Assembly (NCBI GenBank): GCA_026988155.1
Contig: JALSLW010000054.1
Location: forward strand, 1 to 60,588
Direction: 5' to 3'
DNA length: 60,588 bases
Origin: Methylomonas sp.
GTDB lineage: Bacteria > Pseudomonadota > Gammaproteobacteria > Methylococcales > Methylomonadaceae
Shown here: one piece after another, positions 42,804 to 53,752 of the stretch
Numbering within the stretch: the first letter of the stretch is position 1
Layout of the letters: each line of letters opens with the position of its first letter
Notes under the pieces: generated by a model
What the model was told of the DNA's origin: nothing
The model's input: only the letters and a program-made list of their open reading frames with translations
Databases searched by the model: none
Position numbers and translations under genes: made by a program

Positions 42804-43961
42804 CTATTTAATCGCATAAAATAATTTAAGTAGCCCTTGGGTAGTAGATTCCCATGAAAAATTTTCAGCATACTTCCTAGTATTTTCTCTAGCAGGGTAA
42901 TTATCAAATAAAGCTAATACACCTTGGGCGATATCCTTGGGCGTTCGTTTTATCAAAATGCCAGCATCTGGGTTCCTTACTACCTCAGGAGAACCACCGA
43001 CATTTGTTGCCACAACGGGAGTACCGCAAGCAATGGATTCCAGTAAAACATTTGCCATCCCTTCGTTACTTGAAGCCAATACAAATGCATCACTGGCGCT
43101 ATAAATTTCAACTAATTCCGACTGTGTTTTTTCATTAAAAAAAACAACTCTATCTGTTAAATTTAATTTCTCAACCAATAGTTTTAAAGATCTTTTTCTC
43201 TCTCCTTTCCCAACAATGACTAGCTGAAACCCTTCCAATTCTTGCATTGCCTCAATAATTAAACTGTGCCCTTTTAATTCAATTAAATTTCCAATGCTTA
43301 GCAATACTTTCTTTGTTAAACCATATTTCTTTTTACATTTTTTTTTATTTAATGGTTTAAACAGCTCAAGATCAATTCCGTTACGGTAAACATGAATTTT
43401 ATCCGGATTAAAACCAAGCTCAAGCATTTTATCTTTTAAAGCGCGACTGACAGTAATACTGCCTGACGCCAAATTTGCGGCCCACAATATCATCTTTCTA
43501 GGTAAGATAAAATCTGAAATTAAATTAATATCTGACCCCCTAGCACTGATAAAAAAAGGTATTTTTAGTACTTTTGCAACTAAAGCAACTGCAACACCAT
43601 CAGGGTAATAATAATGTGCATCAATTAACTCAAACTTTTCTTTTTTTTGCAGTTTTTTTATTTGGACATATAATGCTACCGCCATAAAAAATGGCGTAAA
43701 CAGCATGCCAATTTTTGGAATGACCAGGTATCTTGGATGATAAACATCTAAGCCAGCCTTTTCTTCAAACCTTGGTACTTCAGCATATATAGCATATTGT
43801 TTAAAGAAATCACTTTTAAAAGGAAACCAAGGTACAGGTGCAATTACTGTTGCTGTTATTTTACCCGTGTTTAACAAATATCTTAGCCGTGTTTCAATAA
43901 AAATCCCATGCCTAAATTGTTTCTGATTAGGGAATAAAGTTGTAATAGTGAGAATATTCAT
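42804..43961 (-). CDS. Family 4 glycosyltransferase
   Basis: 385 residues from the ATG at 43961; a GTG two codons upstream (43967) overlaps the epimerase stop. GT-B features: IFIETRLRYLL, PFFISARGSDINLI, HVYRNGIDLELFKPL, LLSIGNLIELKGHSLIIEAM, SSNEGMANVLLESIACGTPV and VGGSPEVVRNPDAGIL. It transfers a sugar with retention of configuration to the lipid-linked oligosaccharide in the cytosol. It is the intact member of a tandem pair with the pseudogene at 41504-42676. The epimerase directly upstream suggests a uronic-acid donor, but this is inference. Confidence 0.9.
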   Translation of the reverse strand: MNILTITTLFPNQKQFRHGIFIETRLRYLLNTGKITATVIAPVPWFPFKSDFFKQYAIYAEVPRFEEKAGLDVYHPRYLVIPKIGMLFTPFFMAVALYVQIKKLQKKEKFELIDAHYYYPDGVAVALVAKVLKIPFFISARGSDINLISDFILPRKMILWAANLASGSITVSRALKDKMLELGFNPDKIHVYRNGIDLELFKPLNKKKCKKKYGLTKKVLLSIGNLIELKGHSLIIEAMQELEGFQLVIVGKGERKRSLKLLVEKLNLTDRVVFFNEKTQSELVEIYSASDAFVLASSNEGMANVLLESIACGTPVVATNVGGSPEVVRNPDAGILIKRTPKDIAQGVLALFDNYPARENTRKYAENFSWESTTQGLLKLFYAIK

Positions 43962-43963
43962 CT

Positions 43964-44971
43964 TCACTCTTTATAATAGCCTTTGTACCAGTCAACAAAC
44001 TTTTCAATACCCTGCTCTATCGTCGTATTGGGTTTATAACCAACATCTTTCACCAAGGCCTCCACATCGGCATATGTATCAGGAACATCCCCTGGCTGTA
44101 GCGGCAATAAGTTTTTTTCAACCGTTTTACCCAGAAATTTCTCTAATGTTTTAATATAGTCCATTAGTTCGACAGGACTTTGATTACCGATATTGTACAC
44201 TCGCCAAGGTGCTTTACTGGTACCAGAATCTGGGTCTTTTCCTGTCCAATCTAAATTCGGTGTTGCAACATTATCTAAAGTTCTGATCACCCCTTCTACG
44301 ATATCATCTATATAAGTAAAATCTCTTCGGTGCTTCCCATAATTAAAAACATCAATTTTGTTACCTTCTATAATTGCTTTAGTAAATAAAAACAATGCCA
44401 TATCTGGCCGTCCCCAAGGGCCATAAACAGTAAAAAAACGCAAGCCTGTTGTAGGTAAATTGTATAAATTGCTATAGGTATGAGCCATCAGCTCATTTGC
44501 CTTTTTTGAAGCGGCATATAAACTTAATGGGTGATCTACATTGTCATGCACCGAAAAAGGCATTGATTCATTAGCACCATAGACGGAACTGCTTGATGCA
44601 TATACTAAGTGTTCAACATTATTATGCCGACAGCCTTCGAGGATATTTAAGTATCCGACAATATTGCTATCAATGTAGGCATGAGGGTTTTCAATAGAGT
44701 AACGTACACCCGCTTGGGCTGCTAAGTTTACAACTTTTTGCGGCTGATGCTGATTAAACAGTTTTTCCATTGCCTCTCTATCAGCTATATCAGCCCTAAC
44801 ATCAGTATAACTAGTATGATCTTTTATTCTATCTAATCTTGCCAGTTTTAAATTAACATCATAGTAATCGTTGAGGTTATCAATGCCAATAACTTCATCA
44901 CCTCGCTCCAGTAATTTTATCGCAAGATGGTTGCCAATAAATCCGGCAGTACCTGTTACCATTATTTTCAT
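43964..44971 (-). CDS. UDP-glucuronate 4-epimerase-type enzyme
   Basis: 335 residues, extended SDR family. NAD loop [19 protein letters not shown], then [20 protein letters not shown] (the NDYYD motif typical of UDP-glucuronate epimerases), [15 protein letters not shown], catalytic [20 protein letters not shown] (Y-x3-K) and [20 protein letters not shown]. It interconverts UDP-glucuronate and UDP-galacturonate. UDP-glucose dehydrogenase at 52421-53752 makes the substrate. It is adjacent to the TviB-like dehydrogenase (1 bp gap), so a UDP-N-acetyl-uronate substrate is an alternative. Confidence 0.85.
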   Translation of the reverse strand: MKIMVTGTAGFIGNHLAIKLLERGDEVIGIDNLNDYYDVNLKLARLDRIKDHTSYTDVRADIADREAMEKLFNQHQPQKVVNLAAQAGVRYSIENPHAYIDSNIVGYLNILEGCRHNNVEHLVYASSSSVYGANESMPFSVHDNVDHPLSLYAASKKANELMAHTYSNLYNLPTTGLRFFTVYGPWGRPDMALFLFTKAIIEGNKIDVFNYGKHRRDFTYIDDIVEGVIRTLDNVATPNLDWTGKDPDSGTSKAPWRVYNIGNQSPVELMDYIKTLEKFLGKTVEKNLLPLQPGDVPDTYADVEALVKDVGYKPNTTIEQGIEKFVDWYKGYYKE

Positions 44972-44972
44972 A

Positions 44973-46253
44973 TTACAATCGCTCGTCTGTCTGTGCTGCT
45001 GGAAATAAATATTTCAGATCATAAATAACTGATTTCAGTTTACCTAAAGCTCTAACCTGTTTAATATCCATCTTTTTAAATTGTTCATGGGCTACTGCTA
45101 ATATAATAGCGTCAAACGTGCCATCTTCCAATTTTGTTATCGGTTTAATTCCATATTCTTTATATGCTTCATCAGGGTTAACCCAAGGATCATAAATATG
45201 AATATTGACACCATATCCTTTTAATTCATCGACTATGTCAACTACCCGTGTATTTCGTAAATCGGGACAGTTTTCTTTAAACGTCAGTCCCATAATTAAA
45301 ACATCAGAATTTTGAACATGCAGTCTATTTTTTAGCATCAATTTTATTAACCTAGCGACAACATATTCTCCCATCCCGTCATTAATTCGTCGTCCCGATA
45401 GAATTATTTCTGGGTTGTATCCAATAGACTGTGCTTTATAAGTTAAATAATAGGGATCAACACCTATACAATGTCCGCCTACAAGACCTGGGCGAAAAGG
45501 TAAAAAATTCCATTTTGTTCCTGCCGCAAGCAGTACTTCTTCTGTATCAATATCTAAGCGCTTAAAAATCAAAGCTAACTCATTAATCAGAGCAATGTTC
45601 ACATCGCGCTGCGTGTTCTCAATAACCTTTGCGGCCTCTGCCACTTTAATGCTACTTGCTTTATAAGTACCTGCAGTAATGATACTTTTATATAACTGGT
45701 CGACATACTCTGCAATTTCTTCAGTCGATCCAGAAGTCACTTTTAATATATTTGTGACTCGATGTTCTTTATCTCCGGGATTAATTCGTTCTGGGCTATA
45801 ACCTACAAAGAAACCTTTGTTAAACGTTAATCCTGAAACTTTTTCCAGGATAGGAACACAGACTTCTTCTGTTGCTCCTGGGTAAACGGTTGATTCATAG
45901 ATAACAGTATCATCCTGTTGAATAACTCCTCCCAATAGGGTGCTCGCTTTTTCCAAAGGTGATAAATCAGGCTGTTTATGCTCATTAATTGGAGTCGGTA
46001 CAGTGACAATGTAAATATTGCAGTCTCTAATTTTTTCTATATCAGAAGTGTACCTTAATTTTATAGCTTCCGATAACTCCTCATTGCTAACTTCTAAAGT
46101 AAAATCATGCCCATTTCTTAATTCATCAATCCGAGGCTGATTGATATCAAATCCTACTGTTTCATGTTTTTTTCCAAACTCAACGGCTAAAGGCAACCCA
46201 ACATAACCCAAGCCAATCATAGCAACTTTTGTATTTTTTGATAACTTATTCAT
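44973..46253 (-). CDS. Nucleotide-sugar dehydrogenase (TviB/WbpO-like)
   Basis: 426 residues. NAD loop [60 protein letters not shown], catalytic cysteine in [20 protein letters not shown], and [20 protein letters not shown]. It oxidises C6 of a UDP-sugar in two steps. The sequence is closer to TviB/WbpO (UDP-N-acetylglucosamine or -galactosamine) than to UDP-glucose dehydrogenase, which is separately present at 52421-53752. In the Vi antigen locus a TviB enzyme pairs with a C4-epimerase, as here. Substrate not proven. Confidence 0.9.
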   Translation of the reverse strand: MNKLSKNTKVAMIGLGYVGLPLAVEFGKKHETVGFDINQPRIDELRNGHDFTLEVSNEELSEAIKLRYTSDIEKIRDCNIYIVTVPTPINEHKQPDLSPLEKASTLLGGVIQQDDTVIYESTVYPGATEEVCVPILEKVSGLTFNKGFFVGYSPERINPGDKEHRVTNILKVTSGSTEEIAEYVDQLYKSIITAGTYKASSIKVAEAAKVIENTQRDVNIALINELALIFKRLDIDTEEVLLAAGTKWNFLPFRPGLVGGHCIGVDPYYLTYKAQSIGYNPEIILSGRRINDGMGEYVVARLIKLMLKNRLHVQNSDVLIMGLTFKENCPDLRNTRVVDIVDELKGYGVNIHIYDPWVNPDEAYKEYGIKPITKLEDGTFDAIILAVAHEQFKKMDIKQVRALGKLKSVIYDLKYLFPAAQTDERL

Positions 46254-46257
46254 ATTC

Positions 46258-48153
46258 TTAATTTACTTGCAAAAACTTACTGAACATCATTAAACTCCAT
46301 AATTGCGGACTAAATTCTTTTTGTCCTACCTGATGCTGATCCAGCATTGCTTTTAATGTACTTTGATTGAACAAACCACTACTTAGCATTTCATCACTTA
46401 AAATAACATCTCGTATTTCATCTTTTAATTCATTTCTAAACCAATTTGATATTGGCACGGAAAAACCCATTTTTTTTCTGTATAAAATATCATCAGACAA
46501 ATAAGGTTCTAGAGATTTCTTAAAAATATACTTGCCTTCAGAACCTTTTAATTTAAATGTAGGCGATATTTTTGCAATCCACTCAACTAATTTATGATCT
46601 AAAATAGGCACGCGCACTTCTAAAGAATTAGCCATACTGGCTCTGTCCACTTTTGTTAATATATCACCTGTCAGATATGTCTTAAAATCCAAATATTGAA
46701 TGAGTGATAGAGCTGAATCACTACTGCAGTTTTTTGCATGTCGATTAAATACCTCAACCGTCTGATACCCTTGCAATTGCTTTTTTAACTGTGGCGAAAA
46801 CAACTGTTGACGCTGTTCTGCCGAAGAGACAGAAACAGAATGCATGTATGCTTCTGCTGAATGTCGTCCCAATGCCTGAAAAGTCGTTTTGCCTCTAAAA
46901 AACTGAGGTGCCCAATCCATTTTTGGGTACAGTGCACCTAAAGTTCCAAAAACAGGTTTTCTGACACTATAAGGCAACAGGCTACGTATCTTTTCTTCAT
47001 TCATATGTAATCGCTGTCGTCGATACCCAGCAAGGTTTTCATCGCCTCCGTCACCAGACAATGCAACAGTGACATTTTTTCTGGCTAACTTACAAACCTG
47101 ATAGGTTGGTAAGGCAGAGCTGTCTGCATAAGGCTCATCATAAAAGTTAATTAACTGATCAATTAACTGAAAATCATCAGAATTAACCTGCTCCTGATGG
47201 TGATGAGTTTTATATTGTTTTGCAACTGATTCAGCATAATGGGTTTCATCAAAAGCCTGATGATCGAAACCTATAGCACAGGTATTAACAGGTTTATCAC
47301 TCAAATTTGCCATAATCGCAACAATAGCGCTGGAATCAACCCCACCAGAAAGGAAAGCGCCAATTGGCACTTCTGATACCATTCTTATTTTTGTAGCTTC
47401 TTTAAGTTTTTCAATAAGTTCGTTGGCAATTTCCTGTTCTGACCCTTGTACACTTACATCAAATTTCAAATCCCAGTACTGCTTTAGCTTAATATTTTCT
47501 TTTTCTTTTTCTTTTAAAGATATAAGCAATGAATGTCCAGGTTCTAATTTTTTTACCTGCCTGTAAATAGAACGGGGTTCAGGAATGTAACCTAATGTAA
47601 AGTACTCCTCTACTGCATAAGGATCTATTTCCCTATTCAATTGAGGATGTATTTTTAATGCTTTGAGTTCAGACGCAAAAATAAATTGTTGATTTTCCAA
47701 CTCTGCATAATAAATAGGTTTTATTCCTAATCGGTCTCTGGCAATAAAAGCTATCTGCCTATTTCTATCCCATACGCAAAAGGCAAACATGCCTCTAAAC
47801 CGAGTAACACAAGCTTCCCCCCATTGTTCCCATGCATGCACAATTACTTCAGTATCTGAATGCGTTTTAAATTGATGGCCATGCGTTAATAGTTCGTCCC
47901 TAAGCTCATTAAAGTTATAGATTTCGCCATTGTAAGTAACAATAACTGAGCCGTCTTCATTGGCTAAAGGCTGCTGACCTGTTGATAGGTCGATAATTGA
48001 TAGGCGTCTATGGCCTAAGCCTATGCCAGTCTCAATATGCAAATTGCCTTCGTCCGGCCCTCTATGCAGTTGCGACTGATTCATATCGTTCAATAAAGAA
48101 CGATTGATTTCAGGTCTACCATCTAAATTTATTATGCCAACAATGCCGCACAT
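46258..48153 (-). CDS. Amidotransferase 1, exosortase A system-associated
   Basis: 631 residues, asparagine-synthetase-like. The nucleophile cysteine follows the initiator methionine ([12 protein letters not shown]); glutaminase residues are in [18 protein letters not shown] and [10 protein letters not shown]. The synthetase half has the ATP loop [20 protein letters not shown] and [14 protein letters not shown]. It matches the family TIGR03108 found with exosortase A. It probably amidates a carboxyl group, for which the uronic acids made by its neighbours are obvious candidates; that link is inference. It begins 89 bp after the TIGR03088 transferase stop and ends 4 bp before the dehydrogenase start. 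Confidence 0.92.
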   Translation of the reverse strand: MCGIVGIINLDGRPEINRSLLNDMNQSQLHRGPDEGNLHIETGIGLGHRRLSIIDLSTGQQPLANEDGSVIVTYNGEIYNFNELRDELLTHGHQFKTHSDTEVIVHAWEQWGEACVTRFRGMFAFCVWDRNRQIAFIARDRLGIKPIYYAELENQQFIFASELKALKIHPQLNREIDPYAVEEYFTLGYIPEPRSIYRQVKKLEPGHSLLISLKEKEKENIKLKQYWDLKFDVSVQGSEQEIANELIEKLKEATKIRMVSEVPIGAFLSGGVDSSAIVAIMANLSDKPVNTCAIGFDHQAFDETHYAESVAKQYKTHHHQEQVNSDDFQLIDQLINFYDEPYADSSALPTYQVCKLARKNVTVALSGDGGDENLAGYRRQRLHMNEEKIRSLLPYSVRKPVFGTLGALYPKMDWAPQFFRGKTTFQALGRHSAEAYMHSVSVSSAEQRQQLFSPQLKKQLQGYQTVEVFNRHAKNCSSDSALSLIQYLDFKTYLTGDILTKVDRASMANSLEVRVPILDHKLVEWIAKISPTFKLKGSEGKYIFKKSLEPYLSDDILYRKKMGFSVPISNWFRNELKDEIRDVILSDEMLSSGLFNQSTLKAMLDQHQVGQKEFSPQLWSLMMFSKFLQVN

Positions 48154-48242
48154 AGTTTTATCCTTTAAATATTGGCTTTAATAATAGTCTTTCGCCAAGG
48201 CAATTATAGTTTAATTTTGGAATTCACCCTACACACTTCCCT

Positions 48243-49337
48243 CTAAATACTATAAATCTGCAAATATTGCTTAGTCATTGCCCGTAAGCTAAAATTTTCC
48301 TCTACCTTTTCTCTACCACAGGCGCCATGCTTAGCTATTAACTCAGGGTTATCAATATAGAGCTTTATTTTATCAACTAAATCCTTTATATCTTTAGGTT
48401 TTATCAAATAGCCCTGAAAACCATTTTCAATTAGCTCTGGCACCCCGCCCACTTCGGTTGAAATCACTGGAAGGGCAGTCGCCATGGCCTCTAAAATGGT
48501 CAAAGGGATTCCTTCGGCTAATGAAGGTAGAACAAATATATCAAAATCATGCAATAGCTGGGCAACATCCTCTCTTGCACCTAGCAGCTCGATATTATTT
48601 TCTAATGAATGATCAGCAATATACTTTTTAATTACGGGATATAATTCGCCATCCCCTATTAATACCAACCGAATATCTTGCCTAAGCTTCGGAGTTTCGG
48701 TAATTAAGTCTTCCACGGCTTTAATTAAAGTCAACTGGTCTTTAACTGCTGCCATCCTGCCCACGGTACCAATAATGCATTTCCCTTTTTCAATATACTT
48801 TTTAGGCCGATACAATTCTAAATCGATACCATTGTAAATCAAATTTATTTTATTTTTTGGCAGCTTAACAGTATCGGCCAGCCAAACAGCCAATTCATTA
48901 GACACAGGAACCCATTTTGTAACAAATGGATTAATCGCACGCCTGAGATATTGATATTTTTTATTACTGCCATCTAAGTCATAAATATCACGGCCATGCT
49001 CTGCATGGATACGTTTTTTTATACCCGCTAAAAAAGCAATTACATTGTATTCCAGTGTTGCTATATTGTAAGTATGAACACAAGCTGGCTTCAATCGGCG
49101 CAATAGTCGCCAAATTTTTAAATGAATTTTAGGATCGTTACCCGCCTGTTTGTGTAAACAGATAACCTCTACATCTTCGCGATTAATCCTTTTTTCAAAC
49201 TCGCTTGATTCCGTCAATGAAATAATAACATGCCGGTAAGATTGCTCAGGCATAGTATTGATCATATTGACCAAAACGCTTTCCAAACCGCCGATATCAA
49301 AACGATGGAGAATATGTACAATTAAGGGAGGAGGCAT
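48243..49337 (-). CDS. Glycosyltransferase, PEP-CTERM/EpsH1-associated (TIGR03088 type)
   Basis: 364 residues, GT4. The opening LIVHILHRFDIGGLESVLVN and the segment VHTYNIATLEYNVIAFLAGI identify the stp2 family. Donor-binding parts: NLIYNGIDLELYRPK, GTVGRMAAVKDQLTLIKAVE, VLIGDGELYP and LPSLAEGIPLTILEAMATAL. It extends the lipid-linked repeat unit. GGGAGGAGG lies unusually close to the ATG. It is co-directional with the HPr-rel-A genes upstream. Confidence 0.9.
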   Translation of the reverse strand: MPPPLIVHILHRFDIGGLESVLVNMINTMPEQSYRHVIISLTESSEFEKRINREDVEVICLHKQAGNDPKIHLKIWRLLRRLKPACVHTYNIATLEYNVIAFLAGIKKRIHAEHGRDIYDLDGSNKKYQYLRRAINPFVTKWVPVSNELAVWLADTVKLPKNKINLIYNGIDLELYRPKKYIEKGKCIIGTVGRMAAVKDQLTLIKAVEDLITETPKLRQDIRLVLIGDGELYPVIKKYIADHSLENNIELLGAREDVAQLLHDFDIFVLPSLAEGIPLTILEAMATALPVISTEVGGVPELIENGFQGYLIKPKDIKDLVDKIKLYIDNPELIAKHGACGREKVEENFSLRAMTKQYLQIYSI

Positions 49338-49352
49338 AATTCGTTAATAAGT

Positions 49353-50453
49353 TTAATGATCTTTTTGGCCAGTTAAATTTAACCAGCTTTTTCTAAACAG
49401 GTGAGGAAATAGCAAATGTACAGGCATTTTTAGCCAATGAGATCGAATGTAGAGAAACCATCTTGCAACTCCCTGGCCTTTCATTTTGTTAGTCACATGA
49501 TTAGTCGCTAACGCACGACCATACAGGACATCCATTAATTTAACATCAAATTTACTCATTTTTGCCTGAAATATAGCCCTATTAATCACATCTTCAGGTA
49601 TAGGTGCATCAAGTATTTTTTTGGTAAAGTTTAATGCATAGTAAACAGGCTTAACCAAATCAAGTTCAACGGCTCTATGCAACAGCTTATCCCAGCCATT
49701 TTGGGATGCAATGGCTTCCCTAATGAGCAAATCCAGATCAGATATATCTCGCAGGCCTTGTTCAAATTCTCCCTCATGAAATAAATGGGTCGCGCTATGA
49801 ATAATCATATCTATCGGTGACAGCACATACAGCCCAGGCATATCTTCCGCCGCATCAGCCTGTTGCCAAAACTTTATGGGTTTAGGTTTTAAGCGAGATG
49901 TGGGCGGAATAATCGTATGGTGTACATCTATTGTTGTCTGTCTTTTTAAATGAGTCATCGGAGGAATTTCATGCATCCATTCTCGATAAAACTTTTGAGT
50001 ATAGACATCTAAACTGCTTGTAAGCCAGCCACTGTTAGCAAGTGCTGTTTCAGCAATAACCAAATTCTCTTTTGCTACCAAAATATCAGTATCTGTAAAT
50101 AGACGTCCTTTACTCGCATTATTGCCAGCCCAAACATAGGCTGCACCTTTTAATAACACAAAATCTACTTTAGCTTTACTTAATGCTTTATAAATCTGTT
50201 TCACTTCCACTTTAGCAGAGCGGGCATTAGCATCTGAAAGTTTTATTGAGTTTATGAAATGTATTCGCGGCTGTTTAGGAACTTTATCTAGCAATTCAAG
50301 CTCGCATAAAAAAAAAGCACAGCGACTCAGTAAATTTGTACGCCTTGCCTGACGAATTAAGATTTCCCACGGATATGAAGAAAAGTCAATGCTTGTTAAC
50401 GTCCCCTGTCCGTAGTGACGCAAAAACCTTACCACCAGATGATCGTCTAGCAC
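49353..50453 (-). CDS. Nucleotidyltransferase-family protein of the HPr-rel-A set
   Basis: 366 residues from a GTG at 50453, chosen because ACGGAG lies five bases upstream; a TTG at 50486 would be longer but has no ribosome site. The family is the uncharacterised nucleotidyltransferase type (NTP_transf_5): VDFVLLKGAAYVWAGN, the metal pair in RLFTDTDILV, HEIPPMTHLKRQTTIDVHHT and DLDLLIREA. It could adenylylate a protein or sugar. It is found repeatedly next to HprK-like and PqqD-like genes, as here. Reaction unknown. Confidence 0.75.
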   Translation of the reverse strand: MLDDHLVVRFLRHYGQGTLTSIDFSSYPWEILIRQARRTNLLSRCAFFLCELELLDKVPKQPRIHFINSIKLSDANARSAKVEVKQIYKALSKAKVDFVLLKGAAYVWAGNNASKGRLFTDTDILVAKENLVIAETALANSGWLTSSLDVYTQKFYREWMHEIPPMTHLKRQTTIDVHHTIIPPTSRLKPKPIKFWQQADAAEDMPGLYVLSPIDMIIHSATHLFHEGEFEQGLRDISDLDLLIREAIASQNGWDKLLHRAVELDLVKPVYYALNFTKKILDAPIPEDVINRAIFQAKMSKFDVKLMDVLYGRALATNHVTNKMKGQGVARWFLYIRSHWLKMPVHLLFPHLFRKSWLNLTGQKDH

Positions 50454-50501
50454 TACAACTCCGTTAATAAAACATGTGAGTAACAAAAAATGTCATCACA
50501 G

Positions 50502-51431
50502 TTATTTAATCAAACTATCAATGCCCTCTAGAGCAGTTACCAAATCAGCATATGTGAAGTCATAGCATTCTACATTTTCAATCATATTGCTCATACTGTC
50601 AAAACCTTGTTTCCCTAGAATATTGAAGTTAAATGCATGTTCAGCCAATGTCATTAAGGCACGGCTTTTAGGTAAGCCAATTAATTTTTTTTCAGCATTA
50701 TCTTTATAATGGGGGAACACCAAAAATGCCGGCTTTACCGCTGTGGTCTGCTCCGCCAATGCAGACTGAGGAGCAAGCATATGTGCGATATCACCTTTAA
50801 GGGTATCGATCATTACTTCACCAAAAACCGCATCTGGCGCAAAATCTTTAATAATCTGTATCGATTTGTTTTTAAGGCTAACCGGACGGGGAGCGGGGTA
50901 TATCAAACCGTCAGCCAAAGAAAGCAATGCCATTTCATCTGACAATAACCGCCAGCCCTTATTAACCAAAGCTGCGCACAGCGTGCTTTTGCCACTGCCA
51001 GGTGTACCAGGCAAAATGAGTCCATAACCGTCTTTTTCAATAATGGCGGAATGAATAATTAAGTAATGATGGGCGGTGTTGGCTATACACCAATTGAGCC
51101 CCCATTCAAACATTGCAGGCGCCTGGTTTATTGGCAGGGGGATAAAAGGCTCATACCCGTCAAAAGAAAAACTGACTTGAGGCCTATAAAACCGACGATA
51201 GCCGCCCACTGCTTTCACTTCCACATGCAAATCAATAAAGTCCGTTTCATTGTTACAATCATAATGAGAATAAAAATGACGAATATGCCGGGTAACGGCT
51301 GGAATATTACTGGTAACCGCAATATTAAAAATACCCGTTTTAAAACACAGGCCCGAATCGCTAAAATCTGCGTTTATTTTTTCAAAAGGGAGTTCGGAAA
51401 CTAACAAAGGATTCTTTATTCCATTAATCAA
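50502..51431 (-). CDS. HprK-related kinase A
   Basis: 309 residues from a TTG that overlaps the upstream stop; no in-frame ATG gives a sensible N-terminus. The centre has an HprK-type P-loop: HSAIIEKDGYGLILPGTPGS with GKSTLCAALVNKGWRLLSDE, the aspartate of SDE being the second catalytic site. It lacks the N-terminal domain of true HPr kinases, and there is no HPr (PTS) gene in the window. The substrate is unknown; the small PqqD-like and exported proteins beside it are candidates. Confidence 0.85.
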   Translation of the reverse strand: MINGIKNPLLVSELPFEKINADFSDSGLCFKTGIFNIAVTSNIPAVTRHIRHFYSHYDCNNETDFIDLHVEVKAVGGYRRFYRPQVSFSFDGYEPFIPLPINQAPAMFEWGLNWCIANTAHHYLIIHSAIIEKDGYGLILPGTPGSGKSTLCAALVNKGWRLLSDEMALLSLADGLIYPAPRPVSLKNKSIQIIKDFAPDAVFGEVMIDTLKGDIAHMLAPQSALAEQTTAVKPAFLVFPHYKDNAEKKLIGLPKSRALMTLAEHAFNFNILGKQGFDSMSNMIENVECYDFTYADLVTALEGIDSLIK

Positions 51432-51666
51432 GCAGGTTTATTTTTTTATACTCGATCCGCAGGCTATTCAAATAGCTTTCTGCCTCCTGCCTTTCAATGC
51501 CATGAGTTACAGAAACCTTTTCAATAAGCAGGGACTGTACAGTCTGCTTTTGCATTAATGCCAATAATTCAGCATTAAAGGAAGATAACAAGTGCATATC
51601 GCCAAATTCAATATTATAAACGACACTCTCATCGCCCCCCCAATTACAGATCTTTATTTTACTCAT
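51424..51666 (-). CDS. PqqD-like protein of the HPr-rel-A set
   Basis: 80 residues. The middle (VVYNIEFGDMHLLSSFNAEL) and end (ESYLNSLRIEYKKINLLD) fit the small winged-helix PqqD/RRE fold, which in peptide-modification systems grips a leader peptide. The stop overlaps the HprK-like start by 8 bp. The exported protein at 51720-52352 is the nearest possible partner. Confidence 0.75.
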   Translation of the reverse strand: MSKIKICNWGGDESVVYNIEFGDMHLLSSFNAELLALMQKQTVQSLLIEKVSVTHGIERQEAESYLNSLRIEYKKINLLD

Positions 51667-51719
51667 TTATTAAAGATTATCCCAGACCTGTAAGTGAGCT
51701 ATTTCATCACACCATTTAA

Positions 51720-52352
51720 TTATCTATAAGTGCCATCAGCATTGCATGTATCGCCAGGCACTCCGCCCATATTTTTTTCAATCAGGTCAACAAAATCAGT
51801 ATACCCTGCAGGAACAGCCCACTTAGTGGTATCTCCATCATTCAGTGCCCAAAACTGTTCCGTAGACATAAAGTATTGGCCTTGTAAGCCACCGCTATTC
51901 ACATAATAATAAAGATTTAAGTATCCCGCTACAATTTGGCACTCTGGAGTCCCATCTTTTCTTACAACTGATATTAAGGTATCTGTTCCGCTGGTATTAG
52001 GAGGGAAGCTATGCCCAGTAAATGCATCAGCTATTGTTACCTGATCAAAGGTCTTGCCAGTGCCGCTTGTTAAATGACTAAGAGCCGTTTGGATAACTTC
52101 GAGACTTCCATTTGTTGCCTTTGGTTTTTTATAAAAACCATGGCTAAACCCTCCCTGAAAGTTATCGCCTCTGCAATTTGATCCGTTGCCAGAGATCATA
52201 TTGGACAATCCCTGTACGGCAAAAACAGGCTTACTTGCCAATGTCAAAATCACCGGTGCAACTAAACCGGCTTTAGAAAACTTCCTTTTAGATTTATCAA
52301 TGTCAGTATGATTATCCGCCACATTGGCACTATTTTTCTCTTCATTACTCAT
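51720..52352 (-). CDS. Exported hypothetical protein of the HPr-rel-A set
   Basis: 210 residues. A hydrophilic N-terminus of about 20 residues precedes KSKRKFSKAGLVAPVILTLA and then SKPVFAVQ, a signal-like segment (basic stretch, hydrophobic core, A-x-A-type cut). The mature part has several cysteines and aromatic segments (AGYLNLYYYVNSGGLQGQYF) and matches no domain I know. A long pre-signal tail is odd for a Sec substrate and could be a recognition tag for the PqqD-like protein. It is first of the set in transcription order. Function unknown. Confidence 0.65.
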   Translation of the reverse strand: MSNEEKNSANVADNHTDIDKSKRKFSKAGLVAPVILTLASKPVFAVQGLSNMISGNGSNCRGDNFQGGFSHGFYKKPKATNGSLEVIQTALSHLTSGTGKTFDQVTIADAFTGHSFPPNTSGTDTLISVVRKDGTPECQIVAGYLNLYYYVNSGGLQGQYFMSTEQFWALNDGDTTKWAVPAGYTDFVDLIEKNMGGVPGDTCNADGTYR

Positions 52353-52420
52353 TTACATTCACCAAAAATTATTTTTCGCAGTTACGGAAATAATAACATA
52401 TTTTACAAAAAATATACACT

Positions 52421-53752
52421 TCAATTCCCATTACTGCGACCTATCGCATAATAAGCAATGCCTTTCTCTTTCAAAACCTCAGGCTGATAAAGATTACGGC
52501 CATCAAAAATTACAGCATCACCCAGCTTTTCTTTCAAAAGATCAAAATCGGGGCTCCAAAAATTTTTCCACTCAGTCACTACTACTAGAGCATCTGCATT
52601 TTCCAAGGTTTCTTCTACAGACCCAACCAGCCGCAATCCTTCTTTATCGCCATAAATACGAGCAGCTTCTTCCATTGCTTCCGGGTCAAAAGCCTGTACT
52701 TTTGCCCCTGCTTCTATCAATGCTTCTAAAACAACACGGCTTGGAGCCTCGCGCATATCATCCGTTTTTGGTTTAAACGCCAATCCCCATAAAGCGAAGG
52801 TTTTTCCTTTTATATTGCCGCCATAATGCTTTGTTATCTTATTAACTAGCACTTTCTTCTGGCGGTCATTTACATTTTCGACAGCACTTAACAGCTCTGC
52901 ATTATAGCCAACCTGTTTGGCTGTTCTTTCCAGAGCCTTTACATCCTTTGGAAAACAGGAACCGCCATAGCCACAGCCGGGGTAGATAAAGGAATATCCT
53001 ATACGACTATCCGAGCCAATTCCATTTCTCACTTTTTCTATATCTGCACCTAGCAATTCAGCTAAATTAGATAATTCATTCATAAAGCTAATTTTTGTTG
53101 CCAGCATTGCATTGGCTGCATATTTAGTTAGCTCAGCCGATCGCACATCCATTGCGATAATGCGCTCATGGCTACGATTAAAAGGGGCGTATAGAGCTTT
53201 CAGCAATTCCGTTGTTCTTGGGTTGTCCGTACCCACAATTATCCGGTCTGGCTTCATAAAATCATCAATTGCTGATCCCTCCTTCAGAAACTCAGGATTT
53301 GAAACCACATCAAACTCTGCATTCCTCCCCTTGTCTAACAAGGTCTGTTTTATTGCCGCCGTTACTTTATCTGCTGTGCCTACAGGAACTGTTGATTTAT
53401 TGACAATTACTTTGTATTCATTCATATGGCTAGCGATAGTTTCGGCAACAGCCAATACATATTTCAAATCGGCAGAACCATCTTCATCGGGAGGTGTCCC
53501 AACGGCAATAAACTGAAAAGTACCATGATTAACAGCCTCTTGGGCATCAGTAGTAAAATGCAGTCTGCCAGCCTGCTGATTTTCCTTAACCATCACTTCC
53601 AGACCCGGTTCATAAATAGGTATATTCCCTTTCAGCAAACTGTCAATCTTCTCCTGGTCAACATCAACACAGACAACATCATTCCCCACTTCTGCCAAGC
53701 ACACGCCTGTGACCAATCCTACATACCCCGAACCAAATACTGTTACTTTCAT
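52421..53752 (-). CDS. ugd: UDP-glucose 6-dehydrogenase
   Basis: 443 residues. [20 protein letters not shown] (NAD loop), [53 protein letters not shown], catalytic cysteine in [20 protein letters not shown], and [19 protein letters not shown]. It oxidises UDP-glucose to UDP-glucuronate with 2 NAD+. The uridylyltransferase that makes UDP-glucose is the next gene upstream, and a UDP-glucuronate epimerase lies further on. Confidence 0.95.
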   Translation of the reverse strand: MKVTVFGSGYVGLVTGVCLAEVGNDVVCVDVDQEKIDSLLKGNIPIYEPGLEVMVKENQQAGRLHFTTDAQEAVNHGTFQFIAVGTPPDEDGSADLKYVLAVAETIASHMNEYKVIVNKSTVPVGTADKVTAAIKQTLLDKGRNAEFDVVSNPEFLKEGSAIDDFMKPDRIIVGTDNPRTTELLKALYAPFNRSHERIIAMDVRSAELTKYAANAMLATKISFMNELSNLAELLGADIEKVRNGIGSDSRIGYSFIYPGCGYGGSCFPKDVKALERTAKQVGYNAELLSAVENVNDRQKKVLVNKITKHYGGNIKGKTFALWGLAFKPKTDDMREAPSRVVLEALIEAGAKVQAFDPEAMEEAARIYGDKEGLRLVGSVEETLENADALVVVTEWKNFWSPDFDLLKEKLGDAVIFDGRNLYQPEVLKEKGIAYYAIGRSNGN

